36,445 bases of DNA from assembly GCA_019694795.1 (NCBI GenBank), contig JAIBBF010000028.1, forward strand, positions 1 through 36,445. The letters are read 5' to 3'. This document shows positions 1 through 8,040 of this stretch, piece by piece. Source of the DNA: Flavobacteriales bacterium. GTDB lineage: Bacteria > Bacteroidota > Bacteroidia > Flavobacteriales_D > UBA2798. Position numbers and translations under genes: made by a program. The notes under the pieces are model-generated. The model saw only the letters and a list, made by a program, of their open reading frames with translations. It was not told the DNA's origin and did no database searches. Positions within the stretch are counted from its first letter, which is position 1; every line of letters starts with the position of its first letter.

Positions 1-1053
1 TACATTTTCTTCCACATCATAAAAGGGAGTGATTTCATCATCGATGGAGTTCACATTTTTTCCTGCGTTTTTTGCTTTAGTATGTGTGCCGGAAGTGCCG
101 ATTTCTGAATACCAAATATCCATTTTCCCTTCACCGCCATCCATATTACTCGAGAAAAATAAAACCTCACGATCGCCAACACGTGCAACCATTGGTTGAG
201 TAGACGTAAATCCTTCTTTGTTTACGCCGCCGTTTACTTCTTTGGGTTCCGACCATTTTCCATTTTTAATATCGCAATACACAATTTTACATTGAGGTCC
301 ATCGCAACGTGAAAAGTAAAAACGCGATTGGTCCGAATTAAAACAACCATTGGCATTGTGCGTCATAACTGAATTAATCAGCGTATCCAGCGAAATGGTT
401 TTGCCAAATTCTTTTCCTTGTTTTTCGTTCGAGTAAATTTTGATTTTGTAATTGGGATCATGGATTTCAAAATCGCCCTTTACATTTTCGGCACGGAGTG
501 ATGTGTAGTACAGGGTGGAGTCGATCCATGAAGAACCAAATTCCGAATCGGTAGAATTAATTTTTTCGCCGGCATTGTACATTTTATATCCGACCGTATC
601 TTTTTTTTGCGACTTCATGGCAAAGGCGCAGGACTGCATCTCCTGTCGCGCTTTCAGGTATTCGAACGATTTCTTTTTGGAAGAAAATTGTTTGGTAACC
701 AGTTTAAAGTTTTTCTGCGCTTCTTTATATTTCCCATTGTATTTCTGCATGGTAGCCAGATAATACAAACTGAGCGGAAACAATTTACTCTGTTCGCGAT
801 AATAGATTTTATCGTAATAATATTCGGCCTTTTCGTAGTCGTTATACAAACGCAAACATTCGGCGTATTTCCATACGATGTTGATGTCGAGACTATCAAT
901 ATCCAATGCTTGTTTGTAGTAAATGGAAGCGCTGTAATAATCACCAGCATCATAATTTTTATCGGCAAACTTTATCAATTGTTTGTAGTTCTGTGCAAAT
1001 GCGGTTTGCAGAGAAAAAATCAATAATGCTATGAAGAGGATTTTCTTTTTCAT
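1..1053 (-). CDS. PD40/TPR outer-membrane-associated protein, partial (C-terminus beyond left edge)
   Basis: An open frame of 351 codons runs without a stop from an ATG at 1053 to the left edge, so the C-terminal part is missing. Residues 1-21 form a signal peptide ending TAFAQ. The next 100 or so residues look like TPR helices (a YYSASIYYKQALDID-type repeat). The rest holds beta-propeller PD40-like strands such as VLFFSSNMDGGEGKMDIWYS near the truncation point. In this family such proteins usually continue into a carboxypeptidase-regulatory-like domain and an OmpA peptidoglycan-binding domain, but that part cannot be seen. The start codon overlaps the stop of the upstream porP/sprF-like gene as TGATG, so the two are probably translationally coupled. 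Inference: an envelope partner of the PorP/SprF protein. A complete protein of the same architecture lies at 16613-18646. Confidence 0.85.
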   Translation of the reverse strand, partial: MKKKILFIALLIFSLQTAFAQNYKQLIKFADKNYDAGDYYSASIYYKQALDIDSLDINIVWKYAECLRLYNDYEKAEYYYDKIYYREQSKLFPLSLYYLATMQKYNGKYKEAQKNFKLVTKQFSSKKKSFEYLKARQEMQSCAFAMKSQKKDTVGYKMYNAGEKINSTDSEFGSSWIDSTLYYTSLRAENVKGDFEIHDPNYKIKIYSNEKQGKEFGKTISLDTLINSVMTHNANGCFNSDQSRFYFSRCDGPQCKIVYCDIKNGKWSEPKEVNGGVNKEGFTSTQPMVARVGDREVLFFSSNMDGGEGKMDIWYSEIGTSGTHTKAKNAGKNVNSIDDEITPFYDVEENV

Positions 1054-2060
1054 CAGATGTAGTTGGGACAAATCCTTCGTTGTATCATTTTAGGCCGGAA
1101 TACATCGATGATATAAATGACTCCAAATTCAAGTGCACCACGGTACCGGCTGGCAGGTACGAGTTTAGAAATATTGATATCGTACGAAATACCAGCAACC
1201 CATTTATCGTAATCGATTCCTACTGATAAATACCCTGCATCCGAAGAACGATAAAATGCTCCTGCCCTTACAGCGCGGTAAACTCCTTTTTCGTTTACGA
1301 GAATATATCTCACTTGTGATCCTGCAATTAATTCCTTGTAGGTTCCCTGAAATTGGGAATATACCGACGGCACGATTTCGAGTTTGTCGTTCAATGCATA
1401 ATTCATGGTGGCATGAACATTAAAACGGCGGTCGAGTTGAATACTGGTTACATCGAAATAACTTTGTTTGGGTTTGGAAATATTTGCCAGGGCAATTCCC
1501 CCTGTTATGAAATTTCGCGCACTTAATTTTTTGTAAAAGGCTGCACCCAATTGCAGATTGACATACGTTCTGCTTTCGCGGGCAAAGTTTTCACCTGTGC
1601 TTAAGGATGGATCGTAATAAATTCCATTGTATTGGTTATCGAAACGCAAGGCATCATAACTCAGGTTTCTGCTGGTTAAACCTAACATGGCACCTGCTGT
1701 TATTTTTAAGGTGCTATCCTTCACCGGAAGAAAATAGCTGCCCGATAAATTGCATTGGAAGGTGTGGAATTTGGAATCGCCGGCAATGTCGTTATTAATG
1801 GTCAAACCCAATCCCAGGTTTTGTTTGTCCAGTGGCTGGTATCCGTCGGCCGATAGGGAAAAGGTGCTATAAGGCGTGGTCACTGATCTCCATTGGTTGC
1901 GGTAGTTTCCTGCAAAACGATAGGAACCCTCGAATAATCCGGTGTTGGCGGGATTTAAATTTAGCGGGGAAAGGTCAAACTGCGAATAATGAATATCCTG
2001 TCCGAAAGTATTCAGATGGGATATAAGCATAACCAGCAGGACTACGAGTGACTTCCGCAT
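1053..2060 (-). CDS. PorP/SprF family type IX secretion-associated membrane protein
   Basis: This 335-residue protein starts with a signal peptide (about residues 1-20, ending TFGQ) followed by the family hallmark DIHYSQFDLSPLNLNPANTG. The remainder has alternating aromatic and polar strands expected of an outer-membrane beta-barrel, with typical motifs GNYRNQW and GLGLTINND. PorP and SprF proteins are linked to T9SS and to gliding-adhesin export in Bacteroidota, and individual paralogues are thought to serve particular secreted partners. The likely partner here is the large secreted protein at 2407-6789. The downstream PD40 gene overlaps its stop by one base. A good TTTG-N19-TATCTTTC promoter ends 5 bases before the ATG, so the gene probably has its own near-leaderless start in addition to any readthrough. 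Confidence 0.9.
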   Translation of the reverse strand: MRKSLVVLLVMLISHLNTFGQDIHYSQFDLSPLNLNPANTGLFEGSYRFAGNYRNQWRSVTTPYSTFSLSADGYQPLDKQNLGLGLTINNDIAGDSKFHTFQCNLSGSYFLPVKDSTLKITAGAMLGLTSRNLSYDALRFDNQYNGIYYDPSLSTGENFARESRTYVNLQLGAAFYKKLSARNFITGGIALANISKPKQSYFDVTSIQLDRRFNVHATMNYALNDKLEIVPSVYSQFQGTYKELIAGSQVRYILVNEKGVYRAVRAGAFYRSSDAGYLSVGIDYDKWVAGISYDINISKLVPASRYRGALEFGVIYIIDVFRPKMIQRRICPNYI

Positions 2061-2065
2061 ATACC

Positions 2066-2096
2066 GAAAGATAGCGAAAAGTCCAATTCCAACAAA
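2066..2096 (-). promoter_or_regulatory. Bacteroidota-type promoter of the porP/sprF-like gene
   Basis: On the minus strand TTTG (2096-2093) is followed after 19 bases by TATCTTTC (2073-2066). This is close to the phylum consensus of a -33 TTTG and a -7 TAnnTTTG. Only 5 bases separate it from the ATG at 2060, so the predicted transcript would begin at or next to the start codon. Confidence 0.55.
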
Positions 2097-2100
2097 GTGC

Positions 2101-2370
2101 TTATTGCAGTTCGTTCAGACGATCAATGAATTCAAGGGTTTTCTCGTCGAGCTCCAGCTCCATTTTTTTGTATTCAGCTGCCGCATTTTCGCTTTTGCGG
2201 GCCTTTCCAAAACGGGTGATGAGGTCGTTACGGAACTGAATGGCATCGTTTAAAAGGGGACGAATTTTCTCTTCGCTTACATTTTCGAAATCATGCAGGG
2301 TTAAACATTCGTCGATGATGTCGAAACAAACTGCATTGATGTTCGCTTTCAGTAATTTTCTGGATGCCAT
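2101..2370 (-). CDS. Small conserved-looking cytoplasmic protein of unknown function
   Basis: This 89-residue protein has no signal peptide or membrane segment. It is charged and probably all alpha-helical, with a long C-terminal amphipathic stretch ending in TLEFIDRLNELQ. I do not recognise the family. It lies 36 bases downstream of the large secreted protein and 40 bases upstream of porP/sprF on the same strand. An exact -7 element (TAGTTTTG) sits 16 bases before its ATG, so it may be transcribed from its own promoter. The coding frame is convincing because it fills the interval, has an ATG with an A-rich leader, and has a soluble-protein composition. Its position suggests a cytosolic accessory of the surface cluster, but it could equally be an unrelated gene inside it. 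Confidence 0.75.
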   Translation of the reverse strand: MASRKLLKANINAVCFDIIDECLTLHDFENVSEEKIRPLLNDAIQFRNDLITRFGKARKSENAAAEYKKMELELDEKTLEFIDRLNELQ

Positions 2371-2386
2371 AGTTTTTAATTTTTTA

Positions 2387-2394
2387 CAAAACTA
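2387..2394 (-). promoter_or_regulatory. -7 promoter element upstream of the 89-residue gene
   Basis: The minus-strand sequence TAGTTTTG is an exact match to TAnnTTTG. It lies in the 36-base gap after the large secreted protein, 16 bases before the ATG. No TTG is visible at the usual -33 spacing, so only half of the promoter is supported. Confidence 0.35.
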
Positions 2395-2406
2395 ATAAAT
2401 TTTGCC

Positions 2407-5400
2407 TCAGCGCTGAAGGATTAATTTCCGAATCAGGTAATGATCGGCGTATTTCACTCTGAACAGGTAAATTCCATCGCTGTATTTATTCATGGCAATA
2501 TCCAGTTTTACCCTTCCGTTTAGTGGAATACGCTCCATGAGTTGTCCGTTGGAATTTAAAATTTCTAATTGTCCCTCTATATTCAAATTCCCGAAATCTA
2601 CCGTAACACGATCGAAGGTAGGGTTAGGATATAAATTGAACTGATCATTGTAGATTTCACGTATACCGGTTGCATCCATCACCAGAATGGTGAATGAAAG
2701 CGTATCCGTACAGCTGTGGTTACTCAGAATATTCGTAATGACATAAGATCCTGTATCGGCATAACTGTGTGTTGTGCTACTGAATGTAGATGATCCTCCA
2801 TCTCCAAAATCCCAATAGAAATTAGTGACCTGCGAACTGCTCATGTTAATGAAAGAAACGGATTGTCCAACCCCAACAATGGAATCATTCAGAATGAAAG
2901 AAGCCGTTGGATAAGGATATCCCGCATTTACCACCACCGTGTCTCGGTGAGCGCAGTTGTTGTCGTCGGTAACTGTTACGATGTACATTCCACTGCACAA
3001 ATCGGAATAGCTGTTGTTGTTGCCAAGACTATTGTTCCATTGCAGCACTAAATTTCCGGTTCCGCCACTGGCACTTGCATTAATTGAACCATCGCAATCT
3101 CCACCGCAGGTTTCATTGGTTCCGGATGCATTTACAAGTGGAGCATTTGGATTTTCAATTACAACAAAATCATTTTTTACACAACCATTTTCATCCGTAA
3201 CGCTTACCGTGTAAGTTCCGATATCGAGATTGCTGATAGCATTAGTCGTGCTGCTATCCGACCAAAGAATAGCATATGCACCGGTTCCTCCGGTGATGTT
3301 AACCGAAGCCGTTCCGTCCTGAATACCGCAATTTGCATTGGTAAAATTGCTGCTCAGAATTAATTCATCCGGTTCGGTTATTTGTATGCTTGTGTTCGCA
3401 AAACATCCTTTCGCATCGCGCACAAACAAATCGTAGTTCCCTGCGCAAAGTGAATAAATGGAATCGGTAATGGCAGCGTTGGACCATGAATATTCATAGG
3501 GAGATGTTCCTGAAATGATCGTTGCTTTAATGTTGCCGTTGCATGCGGCGTGACATAACATATTATTGGAAGAATAGGTAATTGCAACTTCGGGATTCAC
3601 ATGAACGATTGCGTTTTGTGTAATGGTGCTTGTGCTTGTGCCGTTTCCTGCAGTAAGCGTCACCGAATAGGTGCCTGCATTGGGATACATTACAACAGGA
3701 TTTTGCAAGGTCGAGCTGGATGGATTTCCTCCCGGAAAACTCCAGTTCCAGGTGTTGGTTCCACTCTGAGAAAGATCGCTAAACTGTACTGCGTTTCCGG
3801 CACAGATTTCAGGTTCGGGTGCAGAAAAAGAAGCGTAATAAGTGGATGCAATGCAAAAATTATGTGTTACGGTTGAACCGTAATTTCCATTGGAATTTGC
3901 ATTCTGAACAAGTACATTTCCTGAAGGATCTGTAAGTTGATACGAACCATTGATGTCGCAACCATCGGCCATTCCGTTAAGTCCGTTACCTTCGGTATCA
4001 TTCATGGTTAACGTGTAACAATTTGCGCTTAAACAAAAATGTTCGGTGACATGCGTACCACCGTCGATCCAGTTATTGACATTTCCGGGATAATCGCCCG
4101 GTGTTTTTTCATACAATACCGTTGCTCCGTTTTTTAATTGCCATGAAGTTTCTTCTCCAAAACAATCCAATTGTAAATTCAATTCAGTGTGTACTGCATT
4201 AACAATTCCTGTAAACGGTATGGTGAGCGTATCGTTAAACGGATCGCTGTCGTTCGTGTTGTTGGGAAGAGATGTCCAAACTCTAAACGTATGCGCACCT
4301 GCAACCACAGGTAATGCCGGTAATGTAATTTCAAGATTCGATTGTGGTGCAAGAATTCCATTCCAGTTATAAACTGCAGGTGTTCCGTTATCCACATTGT
4401 AGGAAATTACTGCTGAATATAAATTTTGATCGCTGCTATTGGTCAATACAATTTCCGGTGAGAAATGTGATCCGCAAACTTCATTGGTAGGATAGTGGAC
4501 ATCACTAATGCGAATATCATTGATGACATACGAATACAAATCCGATTCCCAGATTCCTCTTCCATACATGGCTGCGCGAATTTTTCCGCTCAGGTAGTGA
4601 ATTTCAAGTTCGCGCACAATACCGTTTGGTAATCCGCCGCTGAATAATACCCATGCTCCACTAGAATTATCGCGATAATAAACACCCAGATCCGTTCCGA
4701 GATATAAGGCATCGTTGCTGTTGTTTTGATACACGATGGTGTTGGTTGGAATGTTAGGTAATCCCTGCGAGTAATTGGTCCAGGTTTGACCCGCATTGGC
4801 TGAGTAATACACTTTCTGATTATTGCTAAATCCGCTTAAACAAACCCACACTTTTTCGGGATCCTGATTGCTAACGGCAATGTATTGAATGGCTGCACTG
4901 CCCGGGAGTCCGGAGGTGCGATCGGTAAATGCGCTTCCGTTGGTGGTGACGTAAAATTTATTGGTTTTGGAAACGTAAATATAATTTGGATTAGAAGGCG
5001 CGTAGGCAATGGCATTAATTTTTGTTTGTCCGGAACCAATGCTTCCTACTTGCGACCAACTTGTACCTGCATTGGTACTTTTCCATAATTGCGATTTTCC
5101 GACGAGCAATGTATTGGCATTGGTTGGATGTTGTACAAATGGTGTAACCCATTCGCCGTCTTCATCCACACCAGTTCCACCTGAACCTACTACATTGGAG
5201 AAGTTGTTTCCTCCATTGGTGGATTTATAAATATCTCCGTAATAATATTCACCATACATGGTGGAAGGATTGTTCCAGGATACCAATGCTTCCATTCCAT
5301 CGCCGCCTAAAACCTGACGATAATTTGGTGTGGAAAGATTTGTTCCGTTGTCCTGCCAACCGGAAATAATAATGGTTGAATTGGTTGGAGATCCACCCAT

Positions 5401-6789
5401 GCGGTAGATTTGTGCAACATGTAAATTAGAGGATAAATCGGTCCATGTATTTACATTGGCTTCGCGCACAAAAACACCGCCGTCGCATCCGGCATAAAGT
5501 TTATTGTTGTGCGGATTATATTCCAGCGTGTGAATGTCGGCATGTACATAGGGCAATCCTTGTGCGCCGTACCAATGCGCAACACAGGTCATGCTGGATC
5601 CTCCATTGGTAGATCGCCAGATATTGACGCCTCCGGTAAAAATGATTTCAGCATTATTTCTGTCCACCGCCAGAGCGAGATCGTAATTTCCTTGTCCGCC
5701 CGTATCGCCTCCATTTGCATCCCAGCCAAGAATATTCGGACTATCCGTTCGCAATGTAAAATTCAATCCCGCATCAGTAGAACGATAGATAGCGTAAAAT
5801 CCTTGTCCCACATCTGAAACAAGCAGATAAACGTAATTTGGATTTGCGGGTGAAACGCCAATGTTAATCCGAGCCATTACGGAGGATGATCCGAGTCCGG
5901 ATGTAATTTGTGTGAAGGTACTGGCAGTATCGGTAGAGCGATAAAATCTCCCGTTGCGCGCTGCGTATACAACGGATGGATCATTTGGTTTAAATTCGAT
6001 ATCTCGGTGAAGTGTTCCGGAAGTGAGTGTCCAGCTTTGTCCGCTGTTCCAACTTTTATATATTCCGTTAGCGGTGCTTGCAATAATGATGTTGGTGTCC
6101 ACCGGGTGAATTAAAATTTTATTGACGGGTACATCTACATTGTTGGCAAATGAAAGTCCCGTTGTATTCCAGGTTAAACCGCCGTCGTACGATTTATAAA
6201 TTCCGAGTCCCCACTGATCTCCTCCATCCTGATCGCCGGTTCCCATATACACGATATTTGGATTTAGCGGATTAAAGGTGATGGCAGATACCGCAAGTGT
6301 TGGAAGTTCGTCGGTGGTGCAAATCCAGCTTTGTCCTCCATTGGTACTTCTCCATAATCCACCCGCAGGAGCTCCAACGTAAATGATATTCGGATCGGTA
6401 GGATGAAATGCGATGGCATTGATTCTTCCTGCTCCTCCGCCATTGGGAACAGTGCTGTTTCCGATGTAGGACCAATTTCCTGCTGCATTACGAAATGCGC
6501 CGGCTTGATGCATTTGTTGTTGTATGATGGCGGTATTGCGTAATTGGTGTAAATCACCACTGGGGTAAACACGTGGAGCAACAAAATCTTCCCAGCGTTT
6601 AAATACTTTCCATCCTTTACCTCGTTCAATGGTTTTGCCCGCCCAGTAATTTTCAAAAGCGGCTTTGATGTCGTAAAAATTTGCAGAAGTGTCCTGCGCT
6701 ACTTCCCAATATGGACGATTGGTGTTTTGCGCCGAGAGCATGGATTGAATTCCAAAAAAGGAAATCAGTAAAAGAGATTTAATTTTCAT
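2407..6789 (-). CDS. T9SS-secreted multidomain surface protein: beta-propeller, PKD, SprB-like repeats, type A sorting domain
   Basis: This 1460-residue protein has a signal peptide (about 1-20, ending MLSAQ). Residues about 120-770 carry repeated BNR/sortilin-like blades (LWRSTNGGQSW, IYKSYDGGLTW, IYRSTDAGLNF, LWKSTNAGTSW). After a linker comes a Cys-containing module (DCFGEETSWQL to HNFCIAS), a PKD domain (about 986-1066), three SprB-like repeats (about 1067-1288; TVSVTDENGC and IVTVTDDNNC type), a second PKD domain (about 1289-1370), and a T9SS type A C-terminal domain (about 1386-1460; LYPNP, then GIYLFRV, ending RKLILQR). The protein is expected to cross the outer membrane through T9SS and be anchored or released at the surface. 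The propeller resembles sialidase- and VPS10-type folds, but I see no specific enzymatic motif, so adhesion or binding is at least as likely as glycoside hydrolysis. Confidence 0.92.
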   Translation of the reverse strand: MKIKSLLLISFFGIQSMLSAQNTNRPYWEVAQDTSANFYDIKAAFENYWAGKTIERGKGWKVFKRWEDFVAPRVYPSGDLHQLRNTAIIQQQMHQAGAFRNAAGNWSYIGNSTVPNGGGAGRINAIAFHPTDPNIIYVGAPAGGLWRSTNGGQSWICTTDELPTLAVSAITFNPLNPNIVYMGTGDQDGGDQWGLGIYKSYDGGLTWNTTGLSFANNVDVPVNKILIHPVDTNIIIASTANGIYKSWNSGQSWTLTSGTLHRDIEFKPNDPSVVYAARNGRFYRSTDTASTFTQITSGLGSSSVMARINIGVSPANPNYVYLLVSDVGQGFYAIYRSTDAGLNFTLRTDSPNILGWDANGGDTGGQGNYDLALAVDRNNAEIIFTGGVNIWRSTNGGSSMTCVAHWYGAQGLPYVHADIHTLEYNPHNNKLYAGCDGGVFVREANVNTWTDLSSNLHVAQIYRMGGSPTNSTIIISGWQDNGTNLSTPNYRQVLGGDGMEALVSWNNPSTMYGEYYYGDIYKSTNGGNNFSNVVGSGGTGVDEDGEWVTPFVQHPTNANTLLVGKSQLWKSTNAGTSWSQVGSIGSGQTKINAIAYAPSNPNYIYVSKTNKFYVTTNGSAFTDRTSGLPGSAAIQYIAVSNQDPEKVWVCLSGFSNNQKVYYSANAGQTWTNYSQGLPNIPTNTIVYQNNSNDALYLGTDLGVYYRDNSSGAWVLFSGGLPNGIVRELEIHYLSGKIRAAMYGRGIWESDLYSYVINDIRISDVHYPTNEVCGSHFSPEIVLTNSSDQNLYSAVISYNVDNGTPAVYNWNGILAPQSNLEITLPALPVVAGAHTFRVWTSLPNNTNDSDPFNDTLTIPFTGIVNAVHTELNLQLDCFGEETSWQLKNGATVLYEKTPGDYPGNVNNWIDGGTHVTEHFCLSANCYTLTMNDTEGNGLNGMADGCDINGSYQLTDPSGNVLVQNANSNGNYGSTVTHNFCIASTYYASFSAPEPEICAGNAVQFSDLSQSGTNTWNWSFPGGNPSSSTLQNPVVMYPNAGTYSVTLTAGNGTSTSTITQNAIVHVNPEVAITYSSNNMLCHAACNGNIKATIISGTSPYEYSWSNAAITDSIYSLCAGNYDLFVRDAKGCFANTSIQITEPDELILSSNFTNANCGIQDGTASVNITGGTGAYAILWSDSSTTNAISNLDIGTYTVSVTDENGCVKNDFVVIENPNAPLVNASGTNETCGGDCDGSINASASGGTGNLVLQWNNSLGNNNSYSDLCSGMYIVTVTDDNNCAHRDTVVVNAGYPYPTASFILNDSIVGVGQSVSFINMSSSQVTNFYWDFGDGGSSTFSSTTHSYADTGSYVITNILSNHSCTDTLSFTILVMDATGIREIYNDQFNLYPNPTFDRVTVDFGNLNIEGQLEILNSNGQLMERIPLNGRVKLDIAMNKYSDGIYLFRVKYADHYLIRKLILQR

Positions 6790-6808
6790 ATGCGTTGTAG
6801 AGAGGACC

Positions 6809-6839
6809 TAAATATACAATGGAAAGAGCAGGTGCTCAA
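6809..6839 (-). promoter_or_regulatory. Promoter of the large T9SS-secreted protein gene
   Basis: On the minus strand TTG (6839-6837) is followed after exactly 20 bases by TATATTTA (6816-6809). This resembles the TTG / TAnnTTTG promoter of the phylum, with a final A instead of G. A 19-base gap to the ATG leaves a short leader. It lies in the 208-base interval 6790-6997, where I see no other gene. Confidence 0.5.
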
Positions 6840-6997
6840 TTTAAAATTCAGCGGATTATTGGCTTGAATCCGAATGTCAGTTTAAACGGTAAATGCCTCT
6901 GATAAATGGCAATGTGTTTTTATCGAATGAGGGAACGGTACAAAATCGCTGATGAAGTGTAGCGAATAAAATTAAAATAGCATCTTTTCTGTTATTC

Positions 6998-7294
6998 CTA
7001 TTTTAAACTAAAAGCACATTTTGCAGCTTCTTTCAGAATAGCAGCTCCGTCGAGCGAATTGGCTTTTTCAAGATCCAGATTCTGTGAAATATTATCGGCA
7101 GCACAGGTACAAAACTGATCTGCTTTTTCCTCATTCATCAATGATGCTACTTTGGTTTTGCAGTCTTTCTTGTATTTTTTTATTTGTTTTTTGGTCCAGT
7201 GTTTCGCTGCCGCTTTGGCTACCGATTTACAGGATACAGGAACAATCATCAGGCTTATTCCGGCAAATGCCAATAGAAGGATAGATTTTTTCAT
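6998..7294 (-). CDS. Small exported four-cysteine protein of unknown function
   Basis: This 98-residue protein begins MKKSILLLAFAGISLMIVP with a signal sequence. SC follows, so it may be a lipoprotein, although Pro at -3 makes the lipobox poor. I chose the ATG at 7294 because it forms an ATGA overlap with the stop of the upstream DUF2490 gene; a longer in-frame start at 7312 would lie inside that gene and spoil the signal peptide. The mature part is Lys/Ala-rich, with cysteines in the order DC-x16-FCTC-x28-KC. The same order and the identical CxC-x28-C spacing occur in the lipoprotein at 26011-26415, so the two are probably diverged members of one family. The cysteines may form disulfides in the periplasm or bind a metal; the function is unknown. 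Confidence 0.8.
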   Translation of the reverse strand: MKKSILLLAFAGISLMIVPVSCKSVAKAAAKHWTKKQIKKYKKDCKTKVASLMNEEKADQFCTCAADNISQNLDLEKANSLDGAAILKEAAKCAFSLK

Positions 7295-7962
7295 AGTCCA
7301 AATGTAAGCCACAGTACGTGATTGAGTTCGTATTTACCGGATTTTTTATCCAGTAAAATATTCATATAGGCCAATTCGATATAGCGCGATTTTTCGAATT
7401 TTCTTCTGAATCCGAGGTAGACGCGGTTCTGGTCGAAACCGAAACAGTTAAAGTTGTGCGATTGAAAAAGGACTTCATCGGCAAGGATGATTTGATTTTT
7501 TGTGTTTTTTAAATCAATGGCCATCCGGTACTGATATCTGGGACGATGATAGGGAATCCGGTGTTCGGGGTCTTTCAGATTTTCCATTAACTGGTATTCC
7601 CAACGAAATCGACTTCTGAAACTGATTTTTCCGTTTTTCCAGTCTTCCTGTATCACGAAGTGAAAACGATGTTCATTGGCCGCTTCTGCTCCTGAATAGG
7701 GATATTGGTTGGAAAAAGCATATCCTGCTCCGAGTTGAAGGTGATCGCTGAGTGCATAGGCAATTTGACCTCTGTACAATTGTTGTCGCCAATGCAAGGG
7801 AAAACCGTAGAAGCGGAGACTTACATCAAAATTCAGTTTTATTTTATTGATCTTAATGTCCTTGGCAACCGAATTCCACGATTCGTAATGTTCTGCAACT
7901 ACCTGTGCTCTGCTCGACTGAAGGAGCAGAATTGACAACAGCAGGAGGAGGTGTTTTTTCAC
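7291..7962 (-). CDS. DUF2490-type outer-membrane beta-barrel protein
   Basis: The predicted protein has 223 residues. A signal peptide (KKHLLLLLSILLLQSSRAQ) is followed by an amphipathic beta-strand protein rich in Tyr, Arg and Phe (QLGAGYAF, ISFRSRFRWEYQ, HRPRYQYRMA, RVYLGFRRKF), which matches DUF2490 proteins of Bacteroidota, predicted outer-membrane barrels of unknown role. The frame extends to a TTG at 7989, but I prefer the GTG at 7962: it places the signal peptide at the N-terminus, and an exact TATTTTTG element stands 3 bases before it. The four-cysteine protein gene follows with an ATGA overlap, which suggests co-expression and perhaps a physical link. The final aromatic-rich strand (LNHVLWLTFGL) looks like a typical barrel C-terminus. 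Confidence 0.8.
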   Translation of the reverse strand: MKKHLLLLLSILLLQSSRAQVVAEHYESWNSVAKDIKINKIKLNFDVSLRFYGFPLHWRQQLYRGQIAYALSDHLQLGAGYAFSNQYPYSGAEAANEHRFHFVIQEDWKNGKISFRSRFRWEYQLMENLKDPEHRIPYHRPRYQYRMAIDLKNTKNQIILADEVLFQSHNFNCFGFDQNRVYLGFRRKFEKSRYIELAYMNILLDKKSGKYELNHVLWLTFGL

Positions 7963-7965
7963 ATT

Positions 7966-7973
7966 CAAAAATA
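7966..7973 (-). promoter_or_regulatory. -7 element decides the GTG start of the DUF2490 gene
   Basis: Minus-strand TATTTTTG matches TAnnTTTG exactly and lies 3 bases before a GTG codon. This supports GTG at 7962 over the TTG at 7989, which would be upstream of the expected transcription start. No clear -33 TTG is at the usual spacing. Confidence 0.4.
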
Positions 7974-8040
7974 GCCATTTTATTTCCAATCGTTAAATAT
8001 TCCTCAGGTTTTGTATTTTCACACTTTACAATTTGGCACT

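Noticed and set aside
515-1026. Plus-strand open frames in the first kilobase
   Set aside because: They are antisense to a convincing PD40/TPR frame with signal peptide and domain motifs on the minus strand.
6264-6656. Out-of-frame minus-strand open frame inside the large secreted protein
   Set aside because: It is a shadow in another frame; the main frame carries signal peptide, repeats and sorting domain.
2407-6789. Sialidase or other glycoside hydrolase activity for the BNR-like protein
   Set aside because: The Asp-box-like blades alone do not show a catalytic triad; only a propeller fold is supported.
6790-6997. Possible hairpins (TCGCT...AGCGA, TGCC...GGCA) as a terminator
   Set aside because: Stems are only 4 to 5 base pairs with long loops and weak T runs; only a promoter is supported in this 208-base interval.
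7295-7312. Longer start of the small four-cysteine protein
   Set aside because: The ATG at 7294 forms an ATGA overlap and begins the signal peptide.
7963-7989. TTG start for the DUF2490 gene
   Set aside because: It adds nine residues before the signal peptide; the GTG at 7962 follows an exact TATTTTTG element.
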